Positions 26,629 through 35,814 of a DNA stretch of 43,953 nt are shown here, one piece after another. The DNA is from Chloroflexi bacterium GWB2_54_36. GTDB taxonomy: Bacteria > Chloroflexota > Anaerolineae > Anaerolineales > Anaerolineaceae. The notes beneath the pieces are model-generated. The model was not told where the DNA came from. It saw only the letters and a program-made list of their open reading frames with translations, and ran no database searches. The position numbers were made by a program, and so were the translations under genes. The stretch's first letter is position 1. Every line of letters starts with the position of its first letter. The stretch spans positions 1 to 43,953 of the forward strand of contig MGMG01000067.1 in the NCBI GenBank assembly GCA_001796355.1, in the 5' to 3' direction.

Positions 26629-28925
26629 TGCAGTTCCACCTTGCGCTCGCCGGGGACCAGCTCGCCGACAATCCAGCTCTCTTCGGGCAGGGCGGCCTGC
26701 ACCTCAGCGGCGCGCTCGGCTGGGACTACCGCAATCATCCCGATGCCCATATTGAACACGTGGTGCATTTCGTCGCTGTGAATAGCACCCTGCCGCTGGA
26801 TGAGTTGGAACAGCGGCGGTACCGGCCAACTGCCGCGGTGAATGCGCGCGCCCAGGCCCTGCGGCAGCACGCGCGGAATATTTTCGATGAAGCCGCCGCC
26901 GGTCAGGTGCGCCAGCGCGCGGATGGGCGAATCGGGTTGCTCGATGAGGCCGATCAGCAAATGGAGATAGCTGCGGTGCGGCTTCAGTAGCGCTTCGCCC
27001 AGGCTGCCATTTAATTCGGGAACGTGAGCGGTCAGATCGGCATCCGCGAAGACGCGGCGGATGAGCGAATAGCCGTTGGTATGCGGGCCGCTGGAGCGCA
27101 GGCCGATCAGCAGGTCGCCGGGGCGCAGATCGGGGCGCGGTAGCATGCGCTCACGTTCCAGCGCACCGACAATGGTGCCTGCAAGGTCGAACTCGCCGGG
27201 CAGGTAAACGCCGGGCATTTCGGCGGTCTCGCCGCCCAGCAGGGCCACGCCCGCTTCGCGGCAGGCTGCCGCCAACCCACTCACCACGGCAGCCACGATC
27301 TCGGGATCGATCTTTGCGCTGGCAAAATAATCCAGAAAGAACAGCGGTCGCGCGCCTTGCACGAGGATATCGTTGATGCAATGGTTGACCAGGTCGGCGC
27401 CGATGCTGCCGTAGCGACCGAGCTGCGCGGCCAGCTTGACCTTGGTACCCACACCATCGGTGGAGGCTACCAGTACCGGATGACGCAGCCCACCCAGCGC
27501 GGCGGCGTCGAACAACCCGCCGAATGCGCCAATGCCGGCCAGCACCGCCGGGGTGTAGGTGGCGCGCACTGCCTGGCTCATCAAAGCAACAGCGCGGTTG
27601 CCGGCATCGATGTTGACCCCGGCGGCTGCGTAGGCCGAAACGGGCGCAGTTTTAAGCGCTCCCGCGGCGATATCGCGGCGGTACTGCCTCCCGTCGAAGT
27701 GAATGTTATCCACTGCGTGGTAGGCAGCCTGCACGGCAGCGGCCAAATCGCGCTCCCAGCAGGTGACGCCCAGCACGCGCCCGCCAGCGGTGGCGAGGTG
27801 ATCGTCCATGCGCGCCGTCCCGGCCTGAAAGACCGCACCGTTCTTGAGCGGGGCTTCCAGCCCGGTGATGGTCTGCCCGACCTCCGGCCGTTCGGGATAG
27901 CCGGGAGCGGCCAGCACCACGCAGGCTGCCGCGCCAGGCCGCCAGCGCACCTCGGTACTTTCCAGCTTTTCCAGCGCGCAGGCTTCCAGCACATCCAGCA
28001 GGTCGCTTTCCAGCAGCGGCAAAATGACCTGCGTTTCTGGATCGCCGAAACGGGCATTGAATTCCAGTACCTTCGGACCATCTGCGGTGAGCATCAGCCC
28101 GGCGTACAGCGTGCCGCAAAAAGGCAGACCTTCGCTGCGCAGGCCGTCCAGCGTTGGTTGCAGCACCTCGCGCAGCGCCTGCGCAATGAGTTCAGGCGTG
28201 GCCACGGGCGCGGGGGCGTAGGCACCCATGCCGCCGGTGTTGGGACCCCGGTCACCGTCCAGCAGGCGTTTGTGATCCTGCGCAGCAGGCATCGGGCGTA
28301 GGCTGCGGCCGTCGCAGAACGCCAGCAGTGAAATCTCCATCCCCAGTAAGCGTTCTTCGATGACCACCTCACGCCCGGCCTCGCCATACGCCAGGTCGAC
28401 CATCAGGCTGTCGAGAGCGGCATGCGCCTCGGGCAGGCTGGCAGGCAGCAGCACCCCCTTACCGGAAGCCAGCCCGGATGCTTTCAGCACAACCGGGTAG
28501 TCCACGACGTCCAGGTGGGCATGCGCCTCCTGTACATCATGAAAGATGGCGTAGCGCGCGGTGGGGATGTTGTAACGCGCCATGAAATCCTTGGCAAAGG
28601 CCTTGGAGGTTTCGATACGGGCAGCGCCGCGTGATGGGCCGAAGACAGCGATCCCGGCGGCGCGCAGTGCATCGCTCAACCCGGCTTCCAATGCGGCTTC
28701 CGGGCCGATCACTGCCAGTTCGATCTGCTCGCGGCTAGCGAAAGCGGTCAGCGCATCTACTGCCAGGGCGGGGATGGCAACGTTTTCACCCAGTTGGGCG
28801 GTGCCGGGGTTGCCCGGGGCGCAAAATAGCCGTCCCAGGCGCGGACTTTGGGCAATCTTCCAGGCCAGGGCGTGCTCGCGGCCGCCTGAACCGACCACCA
28901 GCACATTAAGCCGGTTTCGCGTCAT
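26625..28925 (-). CDS. purD-purM: PurD-PurM fusion: GAR synthetase / AIR synthetase
   Basis: A 766-residue bifunctional protein. Residues 1-424 are GAR synthetase (step 2): VLVVGSGGREHALAWKI at the start, GLASGKGV of the ATP-grasp fold at 151-158, and ARFGDPETQ at 291-299. It ends in the family-typical YRRDIAAGAL. After only a few linker residues, AIR synthetase (step 5) runs from about 429 to 766, with YAAAGVNIDAGNRAV, STDGVGTKVKLA and LLGGETAEMPGVY. Both halves look complete. ATGA overlaps join it to purF upstream and purN downstream. No frameshift is needed: one continuous frame covers both domains. Such fusions are standard in eukaryotic GART but uncommon in bacteria. Confidence 0.97.
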   Translation of the reverse strand: MTRNRLNVLVVGSGGREHALAWKIAQSPRLGRLFCAPGNPGTAQLGENVAIPALAVDALTAFASREQIELAVIGPEAALEAGLSDALRAAGIAVFGPSRGAARIETSKAFAKDFMARYNIPTARYAIFHDVQEAHAHLDVVDYPVVLKASGLASGKGVLLPASLPEAHAALDSLMVDLAYGEAGREVVIEERLLGMEISLLAFCDGRSLRPMPAAQDHKRLLDGDRGPNTGGMGAYAPAPVATPELIAQALREVLQPTLDGLRSEGLPFCGTLYAGLMLTADGPKVLEFNARFGDPETQVILPLLESDLLDVLEACALEKLESTEVRWRPGAAACVVLAAPGYPERPEVGQTITGLEAPLKNGAVFQAGTARMDDHLATAGGRVLGVTCWERDLAAAVQAAYHAVDNIHFDGRQYRRDIAAGALKTAPVSAYAAAGVNIDAGNRAVALMSQAVRATYTPAVLAGIGAFGGLFDAAALGGLRHPVLVASTDGVGTKVKLAAQLGRYGSIGADLVNHCINDILVQGARPLFFLDYFASAKIDPEIVAAVVSGLAAACREAGVALLGGETAEMPGVYLPGEFDLAGTIVGALERERMLPRPDLRPGDLLIGLRSSGPHTNGYSLIRRVFADADLTAHVPELNGSLGEALLKPHRSYLHLLIGLIEQPDSPIRALAHLTGGGFIENIPRVLPQGLGARIHRGSWPVPPLFQLIQRQGAIHSDEMHHVFNMGIGMIAVVPAERAAEVQAALPEESWIVGELVPGERKVELQ

Positions 28926-30370
28926 GCTTGCTCTCCGGCCGGCTGCTCAAAACCGGTTTTAGCGGTGTGCGCGTTGACCTCGAAGGGATAGACGCCGGTG
29001 AAACAGGCGTCGCAATAGCCTTCCTCACGGCCAATGGCCTTCTTCATGCCTTTCAGTGAAAGGTAAGCCAGTGAATCGGCCCCGCTGATCTGACGGATCT
29101 CCTCCAGCGTGTGACGGTGCGCCATAAGTTCGTCGTAGGTGCCCATATCGACACCCATGAAGCAAGGATGACGGATGGGCGGGCAGGTGATGCGCAAGTG
29201 CACCTCGCGCGCACCGGCTTCGCGCAGCAGCCGCACCAATGGCCCGGTGGTGTTCCCGCGGACGATACTGTCGTCGATCAACACCACGCGCCGGTCGAGC
29301 ACGTTTTCGAAGATGACGTTGTATTTGAGCATCACGCCCATCTTGCGCAGGGAATCAGTCGGCTCGATGAAGGTGCGTCCAATGTAGCGGTTCTTGATGA
29401 AACCGTCGTTGTAAGGGATGCCGGAGCGGGCAGCGTAGCCGATGGCGGCGGGAATGGAGGAATCGGGCACCGGCACCACCACATCAGCTACGGCAGGAGC
29501 TTCTTCAGCGAGTTGTTGACCCAGCCGCTGGCGCACCTGGTGCACCGAGCGCCCGTCCCAGAACGAATCGGGGCGCGAGAAATAGATGTGTTCGAAGGTG
29601 CACAGCGCAGTTTGCGCAGCGGGCGGCAGGGCCTGCGCCACGCTAAGCGCGGTGTTGGTGAGCATGATGACCTCACCGGGCCGCACTTCGCGAATGGCCT
29701 GGCAGCCCAGCGAACGCAGCGCGCCTGATTCGGAGGCTACGGCGTGCCCGCCGGTGGGCAACATGCCAACCGTCAACGGGCGAATGCCCCATGGGTCGCG
29801 CACGGCAAAGAGCTGATCGCGCGTCAGGACGACCAGCGAATAGGCTCCCTGCCAGCGCTGCATGGCGTTCTTGATGCGCTCGAACCAATTGGCGCCGGGC
29901 GCGCCGGCCAGCATCATGGTAATCACCTCGCTGTCGGAGCTGGAGGAAAAACCCATCCCATTACGCAGCATTCCGGCGCGCAGCTCGGCGGCGTTGACCA
30001 AGTTGCCGTTGTGCGCCACGGCGATGGGGCCATATTGTGTCTCGATGAGGAAAGGCTGGGCATTGCTCAGCGCTGAAGAGCCGGTAGTGGAGTAGCGTAC
30101 GTGCCCCAGGGCAAAATCGCCCTTCAGACTGGCGATGCGTTCAGGCGAAAAGACCTGCGAAACCAGGCCGGAATCCTTGTGCATGTGAATGCCGCGCCCG
30201 TCAGCCACGGCAATTCCGGCAGCCTCCTGGCCGCGGTGTTGCAGCGCATACAAGCCGAAGAAGGCCATGCGCGCCACATCTTCTTTGGGCGCGTAGATGC
30301 CCAGCACACCGCATTCTTCCTGCGGGTGCTCGTCAACCAGCCAATCGATGGGAGTGGTGGAATCAACCAT
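28922..30370 (-). CDS. purF: amidophosphoribosyltransferase
   Basis: A 482-residue glutamine PRPP amidotransferase, the first committed step. The start at 30370 gives a short propeptide ending EE just before the catalytic N-terminal cysteine (Cys20 of EECGVLGIYAP), which must be exposed by cleavage. The PRPP-binding motif is VVLIDDSIVRGNTTG. EEGYCDACFTGVYP near the C-terminus fits the Bacillus-type, iron-sulfur-containing class. The frame is open to 30556 but that part lies within purE. It overlaps purE by 8 bp and the purDM fusion by 4 bp. Confidence 0.97.
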   Translation of the reverse strand: MVDSTTPIDWLVDEHPQEECGVLGIYAPKEDVARMAFFGLYALQHRGQEAAGIAVADGRGIHMHKDSGLVSQVFSPERIASLKGDFALGHVRYSTTGSSALSNAQPFLIETQYGPIAVAHNGNLVNAAELRAGMLRNGMGFSSSSDSEVITMMLAGAPGANWFERIKNAMQRWQGAYSLVVLTRDQLFAVRDPWGIRPLTVGMLPTGGHAVASESGALRSLGCQAIREVRPGEVIMLTNTALSVAQALPPAAQTALCTFEHIYFSRPDSFWDGRSVHQVRQRLGQQLAEEAPAVADVVVPVPDSSIPAAIGYAARSGIPYNDGFIKNRYIGRTFIEPTDSLRKMGVMLKYNVIFENVLDRRVVLIDDSIVRGNTTGPLVRLLREAGAREVHLRITCPPIRHPCFMGVDMGTYDELMAHRHTLEEIRQISGADSLAYLSLKGMKKAIGREEGYCDACFTGVYPFEVNAHTAKTGFEQPAGEQA

Positions 30371-30845
30371 GCAGTTCGCCGTCATCCTGAAGGATTTTTT
30401 CGACCTGTTTGCCTTTGAACTCCACCAGCCGGGTGCGCAGGGCAGGGTCAGAGAGCGCGAAGATCTTGGCGGCCAGCAGGGCGGCGTTGGTTGGTTCCAG
30501 TACCACCGCCGGGGCGATGCCGGAGGGCATACGCAGCGAGGAGTACACGTCCGCACCGCCGAAGGCCTCGGAGGGCGGCGGGCAGGCGATCACCGGGGCG
30601 GTCACGCAGCCGTCGACGAAGCCGGAAAGCGCATTGGAGCGCCCGGCAATGGTGATATAGACCAGCGGGCGCGCGCTGGGTTCATATTCTTTGAGAATGG
30701 CGAGGACATGTTCGGGTGTCTTGTGCGCCGAACCGACGCGCAGGACGGTTTCGATGCCCAGCGCGGCGGCGGCTTCGGCCACCTTGCGGGCGTGCGCTTC
30801 ATCAGCGCGCGAACCCATCAGAATAACGATCAACGGTGCAGTCAT
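30363..30845 (-). CDS. purE: class II PurE: AIR carboxylase
   Basis: A 160-residue PurE-family enzyme for step 6. It has the family start VILMGSRADEAHARK and RVGSAHKTPEHVL. Where class I (N5-CAIR mutase) reads AGGAAHLPGM, this protein reads AGRSNALSGFVDG, followed by PVIACPPP and YSSLRMPSGIAPAVVL, closely like the PurE domain of animal PAICS. That places it in class II, which carboxylates AIR directly with CO2 and needs no PurK; no purK is present in the operon. It overlaps purC by 4 bp and purF by 8 bp. The class assignment rests on motif comparison from memory. Confidence 0.93.
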   Translation of the reverse strand: MTAPLIVILMGSRADEAHARKVAEAAAALGIETVLRVGSAHKTPEHVLAILKEYEPSARPLVYITIAGRSNALSGFVDGCVTAPVIACPPPSEAFGGADVYSSLRMPSGIAPAVVLEPTNAALLAAKIFALSDPALRTRLVEFKGKQVEKILQDDGELHG

Positions 30846-31822
30846 AGCAGGCCTGCCTTTTTCAAATTGGCGCTCAATCGCGGCGCCACCGGATACTCGC
30901 CGGGGACGAAGGTCTGCCCGGTGAGCAGATCATAAATACTGATATAGCGCTGGCTGGCGGCTACCCACAGCGCAGCCGGCATCGCGGGCACGGGGCCGTC
31001 GCCGCGGTAGCCCTGCTCGGCGTAGGCCAAGCGGATGAACTCCTTGTCGTAATTCTCCGGCTCCTGCCCAGCAGCGAAGCGTTCGGCGTAGCCCTCGGCT
31101 TTCCAGAAGCGCGAGGAATCGGGGGTGTGCACTTCGTCGATCAGCGTCACGCGGCCGTCCGGCGCGCGCCCGAACTCGTACTTGGTATCCACCAGGATCA
31201 AGCCAGCCCGCTGCGCTGCCTGCTGCCCGCGCCGGAAGAGCGCCAGCGCGGCGGTTTGCACTTCGTTCCAGGTGGCTTCATCCAGCCAACCCTTTTCGCT
31301 CACTTCGCGGCAAGTCAGGCGTTCATCGTGACCGGTCGGGCCGCCCTTGGTGGTGGGAGTGATGATCGGCTTGGGTAGTTGTTCATTCTTGCGCAGCCCA
31401 TTCGGAAAACGGTAGCCGTAGATCTCGCGCTCGCCGAGGGAGTAACGGTACCACAACGCCGTTCCGGTGACGCCGGTGATGTACCCGCGCACAACCACCT
31501 CCACCGGGAAAGGCTGCGCCTCGACGGCCAGCAGCGCGTTGGGATCGGGTAAGCTGAGCATGTGGTTGGCAACGATATCGCGCGTCTGCTCGAACCACCA
31601 GGCCGAAAGCTGATTGAGCACCTGCCCCTTGAAGGGCACGGCCGCCAGAATGCGGTCAAAGGCCGACAGGCGGTCGGTGGTCACCAGCAGGCGGCGCTGA
31701 TCGGGCAGGCTGTACCATTCGCGGACTTTGCCGCTCGACCTGCCTGGCAGCGGCAGGGCAGCGCTTTCGAAGGGCTGGGCGAGGAGTTGGAGAATTTTTT
31801 CTTCAGGGATCACGGGTTTCAC
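30842..31822 (-). CDS. purC: SAICAR synthetase
   Basis: A 326-residue phosphoribosylaminoimidazole-succinocarboxamide synthase (step 7), longer than the ~240-residue bacterial form and closer to the yeast Ade1 type. Key segments: GRSSGKVREWYSL at the ATP loop, LLVTTDRLSAFDRIL, VVVRGYITG, and DEVHTPDSSRFW, the second signature. It lies directly upstream of purE with a 4-bp overlap; the two activities form one protein (PAICS) in animals. It starts 9 bp after purQ. Confidence 0.97.
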   Translation of the reverse strand: MKPVIPEEKILQLLAQPFESAALPLPGRSSGKVREWYSLPDQRRLLVTTDRLSAFDRILAAVPFKGQVLNQLSAWWFEQTRDIVANHMLSLPDPNALLAVEAQPFPVEVVVRGYITGVTGTALWYRYSLGEREIYGYRFPNGLRKNEQLPKPIITPTTKGGPTGHDERLTCREVSEKGWLDEATWNEVQTAALALFRRGQQAAQRAGLILVDTKYEFGRAPDGRVTLIDEVHTPDSSRFWKAEGYAERFAAGQEPENYDKEFIRLAYAEQGYRGDGPVPAMPAALWVAASQRYISIYDLLTGQTFVPGEYPVAPRLSANLKKAGLL

Positions 31823-31831
31823 TCCTAACGG

Positions 31832-32614
31832 TCAGAACTGTCCGGCATAAGCGACGCCGTTGCGGAAGAGGGCCAACCCACTGCCGCGGGCCAGGCCGCG
31901 CGTCCACAGTGGGTGCTGCTCGGCGAATATGTGGTCCTCGGGGTGCGGCATCAACCCCAGCACGTTGCCGGCCGGGTTGCACAACCCGGCGATGTCGGCG
32001 GTCGAGCCGTTGGGGTTGTACGGATAAACACCGTGGGCGGGGCGATCGTCGGGCGCGGCATACAGTAGCGCGGCCTGGCCGGAGGCGACCAGCGCATCGA
32101 TCCAGTGCGGGTCGCGCGCCTGGAAGTTGCCCTCTCCGTGCGCCACCGGACAGTCAATAGGTTCGCTCAAGCCGCGCGTCCAGATGCAGGTCTGCGAGAC
32201 GGGCAGCAAGGTCACCCAGCGGCACTCGAAATGCCCGCACGCATTGAAGGTCAGCGTGGCCTGCGCTTCAGCAGAGGCCTGAGTTGGGTCAGGTAGCAGG
32301 CCGGATTTGACCAGTGCCTGAAAGCCGTTGCAGATGCCGATGACCGGTTTGCCGCTGGCGACGAATTCGGCCATTGGCCCGGCGAAATCATGCTGTAGTT
32401 CGAGCGCCAGCAATTTACCTGCGCCGAGTGCATCCGCGTAGGAGAAACCACCCGGCAGGACGAGCATTTGATAATCCTGCCAGCGGCGTTCGCCGCGCCG
32501 CAGCCGGTTGAGCGGTACCACCTCGGGTACTGCCCCGGCCTGTTCCAGCGCGCGCGCGGCATCGAGGTCGCGATTGGTACCAGGAGCGAAAAGAATGAGC
32601 GCTTTGGGGGGCAT
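31832..32614 (-). CDS. purQ: FGAM synthase glutaminase subunit
   Basis: A 260-residue class I glutamine amidotransferase that feeds ammonia to PurL in step 4. The catalytic cysteine lies in VIGICNGFQAL and the His-Glu pair in LGLMPHPEDH. The start KALILFAPGTNRDLDAARAL is typical. It starts 18 bp after purL, so the two subunits are made together. Slightly longer than the Bacillus PurQ, like the C-terminal domain of large PurL. Confidence 0.97.
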   Translation of the reverse strand: MPPKALILFAPGTNRDLDAARALEQAGAVPEVVPLNRLRRGERRWQDYQMLVLPGGFSYADALGAGKLLALELQHDFAGPMAEFVASGKPVIGICNGFQALVKSGLLPDPTQASAEAQATLTFNACGHFECRWVTLLPVSQTCIWTRGLSEPIDCPVAHGEGNFQARDPHWIDALVASGQAALLYAAPDDRPAHGVYPYNPNGSTADIAGLCNPAGNVLGLMPHPEDHIFAEQHPLWTRGLARGSGLALFRNGVAYAGQF

Positions 32615-32632
32615 GATATCGGCTCCGCTTCT

Positions 32633-35551
32633 CTATAACGGCCGCTGGAAAGCGTTGCGCAGCGCGTCCACCGGCAAGTCCAGCAAAATCTGCCCGGCGC
32701 GGCGGGCTGTCAGACGCGGTACAGCGGTGACGGCGCCCAGGCTGCGGCAGGGCAGCCCGCTCAACATGGCCTCGAAGTCGGCGGCGTGCTGCGGCGGCAC
32801 TTCCACCAGCAGGCAGCCGGTCGTTTCGCCGAACAGAGTGCGCAGCGGCTCGGCATCCTCCAGCGCCAGGTCGAGCCCCAGCCGCCCGCCGATGCACATT
32901 TCGGCGGCTGCCACGGCCAGCCCGCCTTCGCTCAAATCGTGGCAGGCAGCGGCCAGCCCATCGCGCATGGCAGCGTGCAGCGCGCGGTAAACCGCGCGGG
33001 TGATCGGATCCAGCGCAGGCACGCCCTCGGCGGGCGGTTGATCAGCGGGCAGGCAGGTCAGCGCGTAATGGCTGCCGCCGAAGGTGGGGGCGAACGCGCC
33101 CACCAGATAAAGCGCGTTCCCGGCAGCCTTCAGGTCCATACTGACGGCGGCGTGCGCATTCTCCAGCAGTCCCAGCCCGGAGATGAGCAGGGTGGGTGGG
33201 ATGGCATGGCGTTGGCCGTCGGAACCGAGATATTCGTTATTAAATGAATCCTTGCCGGAGATGAACGGCGCGCCGAAATAGACCGCGCCGTCGTAGCAGC
33301 CGTACGCGGCTTCCACCAGTTCCCCCAGCGTTTCGCGGCGTAGTGGGTCGCCCCAGCAGAAGTTATCCAGTAGGGCGATACGTTCGGGGTCAGCCCCGGC
33401 AGCCACGGCGTTGCGCACGGCTTCGTCAATCACGTTGAGCGCCATCTGGCGCGGGTCCAGCTTGCCGTATTCAGGATTCATGCCGGCTGAAAGCGCCAGC
33501 GCCTGCGTCCCGGCCGAACCCGGCGGGCGCAGCACCACCGCATCCGCGGGGGCGTCGGCGGCCAGCCCGGCCAGCGGCTTGATCAGTGTGCCGCCCTGTA
33601 CCTCATGGTCGTAGATGCGGATGATGCGCTCTTTAGAGGCAATATTGGGGTGCGCCAGCAGTGCCAGCAGCGCGGCGGCGTAGTCCCTTTCGCGCGTCAG
33701 CAGCGGTGTAGTTTGCCCGGCCGGGCAGCGCGGCGGGAGAATAAGCGCAGCCAGGTTGCGCTGCGGCAGGCCGTTATGCAGGAAATCGTTGCTCAGGTCG
33801 AGCACGGCTTTTTGACCGTAGCGCACCACGATACGCCCGCTGGCTTCGAATTGGCCGATGTCGGTCAGCTCGACGGCGTAGCGCTCGCACAGGGTTTGCA
33901 GCGCGGGCAAAGAAGCGGGCGGCACGGCCAGCACCATGCGCTCCTGCGCTTCGGAAAGCCAAATTTCCCACGGCGCCAGGCCGGGGTATTTGAGCGGCAC
34001 GCACTCGAGCTGCACCCACCCGCCTAACGTGGAGGTCATCTCACCCACGGCAGAGGAAAGCCCGCCCGCGCCGCAGTCCGTGATGGCATGGTAGAGGTGC
34101 GCGTCGCGTGCCAGTAGCACCACGTCGATCAGCCCTTTTTCCACCACCGGCGCGCCAATCTGCACCGAGGCGCCGGAGACCTCGCCGGTCTGCGCGTCCA
34201 TGGTCATCGAGGAGAAAGTGGCGCCGCGCAGGCCGTCGCGCCCGGTGCGCCCGCCCAACACAATGATGCGGTCACCGGGTTGCGGCTGGCGCGGGTGGGC
34301 ATCTTTGGGGGCAATGCCCAGACAGCCGCAGAAAACCAGTGGATTGGCGGTGTAACCGGGGTCGAACCATAGCCCGCCGGAAACGGTTGGCAGGCCGATC
34401 TTGTTGCCGTAATCCTGCACGCCGGCCACCACCCCCGAGAGAATGCGGCGCGGATGCAGCACGCCCGCTGGTAACGCCTCGAACGGCGTATCCTGCGGAC
34501 CGAAGCACAGCACATCGGTGGCGGCCACCGGTTTGGCCGAAACGCCCAGCACGTCGCGGATGACGCCGCCTACGCCGGTATTGGCTCCGCCGAACGGTTC
34601 GATGGCCGAGGGGTGGTTGTGCGTTTCGACCTTGAACGAAATCGCGTTGACGCCGTCGTATTCGATCAGCCCGGCGTTATCGACGAAGGCCGAAAGTACC
34701 CAGGGCGCGTCGATCGTCTCGGTGGCGGCGCGGATGGTGGCGCGAAACAGGTTGGGAATGATCTCCGATCCAGGTTGGCCGCGGCGCTCGACGCTAATGC
34801 GCGCCTTGAAGGTCTTGTGAACGCAGTGCTCGCTCCAGGTCTGCGCGATCATCTCGATCTCGACGTCCGTCGGGTCGCGGCCCTCGCTGCGGTAGTAGGT
34901 CTGAATGGCGCGCATCTCATTCAGGTCGAGCGCAGCGCGGCGCTCCTGTGAGAGCGTCATCAGCCCGGCGTCGTCCAGTGAGCGGATGGGCAGGGTATCT
35001 ACGGCGTCGCAGGCCTGGGTGGGCAGCGGGAAGGAAGGTTCGATCTCGCCCAGCGTGTAACGCTGGATGACCGGGTTGGATAGCAGGCGCGCTGCCAGCA
35101 GGTGGCAGTCGGCCTCACTCAGCCCGGCGCCGTGCACTTCGAAACGCAGCCCGGTTCCCGCCGCCTGCACCCCCTTGATGCCCAGCATGTGCGCGGCGCG
35201 CACGATCTGTTCAGCCACCGGGTCGGTCACGCCTGGGCGCAGCGCCACCTCGATGACGTATGCATCCCCGGAGACGCAGTCCGCCGCTGACATTTTGCCA
35301 GCGGCGGACAGATTTTGTGTCACGTTGTGAGTGATTGGGTCGTGCAGCAGCCGGTCAGCCAGGACCCGCACCTCCGTTGGCGTCAACCGCCCTTGTATAA
35401 AGTAGAGATCGGCGCAGCAGATGCGTTCCACGGCTGTCAGGCCGAGAGCGTGCGCGTCGTGCAGAAAACCTGCTGAACGGGGATCATCCAGCGTGCGTGG
35501 GGCGATCACAAAGCGGGTTATTTCGGTCAACGTCTCGGTGATGGATGGCAC
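32633..35551 (-). CDS. purL: FGAM synthase with built-in tandem PurS-like domains
   Basis: A 972-residue synthetase for step 4. The catalytic part begins near residue 185 and carries WSEHCVHKTF (SEHC at 240-243), GVGGVIRDVLGVSAKP and GLSSAVGEMTSTLGG. In front of it lie two related segments, about 11-78 and 97-172. Each ends in a pattern of alternating strand, helix and (D/N)P(I/V)xxx (LLHDPITHNV, LLSNPVIQRY), as in PurS. Bacillus-type PurL is ~740 residues and uses a separate PurS dimer; the large E. coli type fuses the PurS-like and glutaminase parts. Here the PurS pair is fused but PurQ is separate. It is the first gene of the operon; AGAGGGC precedes the ATG. Confidence 0.95.
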   Translation of the reverse strand: MPSITETLTEITRFVIAPRTLDDPRSAGFLHDAHALGLTAVERICCADLYFIQGRLTPTEVRVLADRLLHDPITHNVTQNLSAAGKMSAADCVSGDAYVIEVALRPGVTDPVAEQIVRAAHMLGIKGVQAAGTGLRFEVHGAGLSEADCHLLAARLLSNPVIQRYTLGEIEPSFPLPTQACDAVDTLPIRSLDDAGLMTLSQERRAALDLNEMRAIQTYYRSEGRDPTDVEIEMIAQTWSEHCVHKTFKARISVERRGQPGSEIIPNLFRATIRAATETIDAPWVLSAFVDNAGLIEYDGVNAISFKVETHNHPSAIEPFGGANTGVGGVIRDVLGVSAKPVAATDVLCFGPQDTPFEALPAGVLHPRRILSGVVAGVQDYGNKIGLPTVSGGLWFDPGYTANPLVFCGCLGIAPKDAHPRQPQPGDRIIVLGGRTGRDGLRGATFSSMTMDAQTGEVSGASVQIGAPVVEKGLIDVVLLARDAHLYHAITDCGAGGLSSAVGEMTSTLGGWVQLECVPLKYPGLAPWEIWLSEAQERMVLAVPPASLPALQTLCERYAVELTDIGQFEASGRIVVRYGQKAVLDLSNDFLHNGLPQRNLAALILPPRCPAGQTTPLLTRERDYAAALLALLAHPNIASKERIIRIYDHEVQGGTLIKPLAGLAADAPADAVVLRPPGSAGTQALALSAGMNPEYGKLDPRQMALNVIDEAVRNAVAAGADPERIALLDNFCWGDPLRRETLGELVEAAYGCYDGAVYFGAPFISGKDSFNNEYLGSDGQRHAIPPTLLISGLGLLENAHAAVSMDLKAAGNALYLVGAFAPTFGGSHYALTCLPADQPPAEGVPALDPITRAVYRALHAAMRDGLAAACHDLSEGGLAVAAAEMCIGGRLGLDLALEDAEPLRTLFGETTGCLLVEVPPQHAADFEAMLSGLPCRSLGAVTAVPRLTARRAGQILLDLPVDALRNAFQRPL

Positions 35552-35584
35552 GATCTGCCCTCTTGAAAAATTGAATAAAAAATC

Positions 35585-35613
35585 ATTATATACATCCAGG
35601 GGGGGCGGGTCAA
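35585..35613 (-). promoter_or_regulatory. purL: sigma-70-type promoter of the purine operon
   Basis: Minus strand: TTGACC (35608-35613), a 17-bp C-rich spacer, then a perfect TATAAT (35585-35590), which ends 34 bp before the purL start codon. The expected leader is only about 25-30 nt, so there is no room for a purine riboswitch. I recognise no PurR-box sequence. Confidence 0.88.
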
Positions 35614-35758
35614 TGCCTTGCAGTCAGAAAAATGTCAGGATTCTGATTGTGACAGGTCACCGTTAATAGCGGCGACTTGTCTGCTGAATAAATCGCTCCG
35701 TTGAGAATAGATGAAAGGACCGGCGTGATGAAAGCGATCAGACAGCCATCTCCCTGGC

Positions 35759-35789
35759 AAAAGAAAAGATGCCCCTTTCAGGACATCTT
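35759..35789 (-). terminator. intrinsic terminator after the 147-residue gene
   Basis: Minus strand: AAGATGTCC and GGGGCATCTT form the stem around a short A-rich loop, followed by TTTTCTTTT. It begins about 25 bp after the stop codon of the gene at 35815 and separates it from the purine operon. Confidence 0.75.
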
Positions 35790-35814
35790 AAGATCAGATA
35801 CTCTGTTATAGATA

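Noticed and set aside
25555-26781. Long plus-strand frames opposite the purine genes
   Set aside because: They are antisense shadows typical of GC-rich coding DNA, with no recognisable domains.
26625-28925. PurD-PurM fusion as an assembly artefact
   Set aside because: One uninterrupted frame spans both complete domains, with a family-typical end of PurD and start of PurM and normal ATGA overlaps on both sides.
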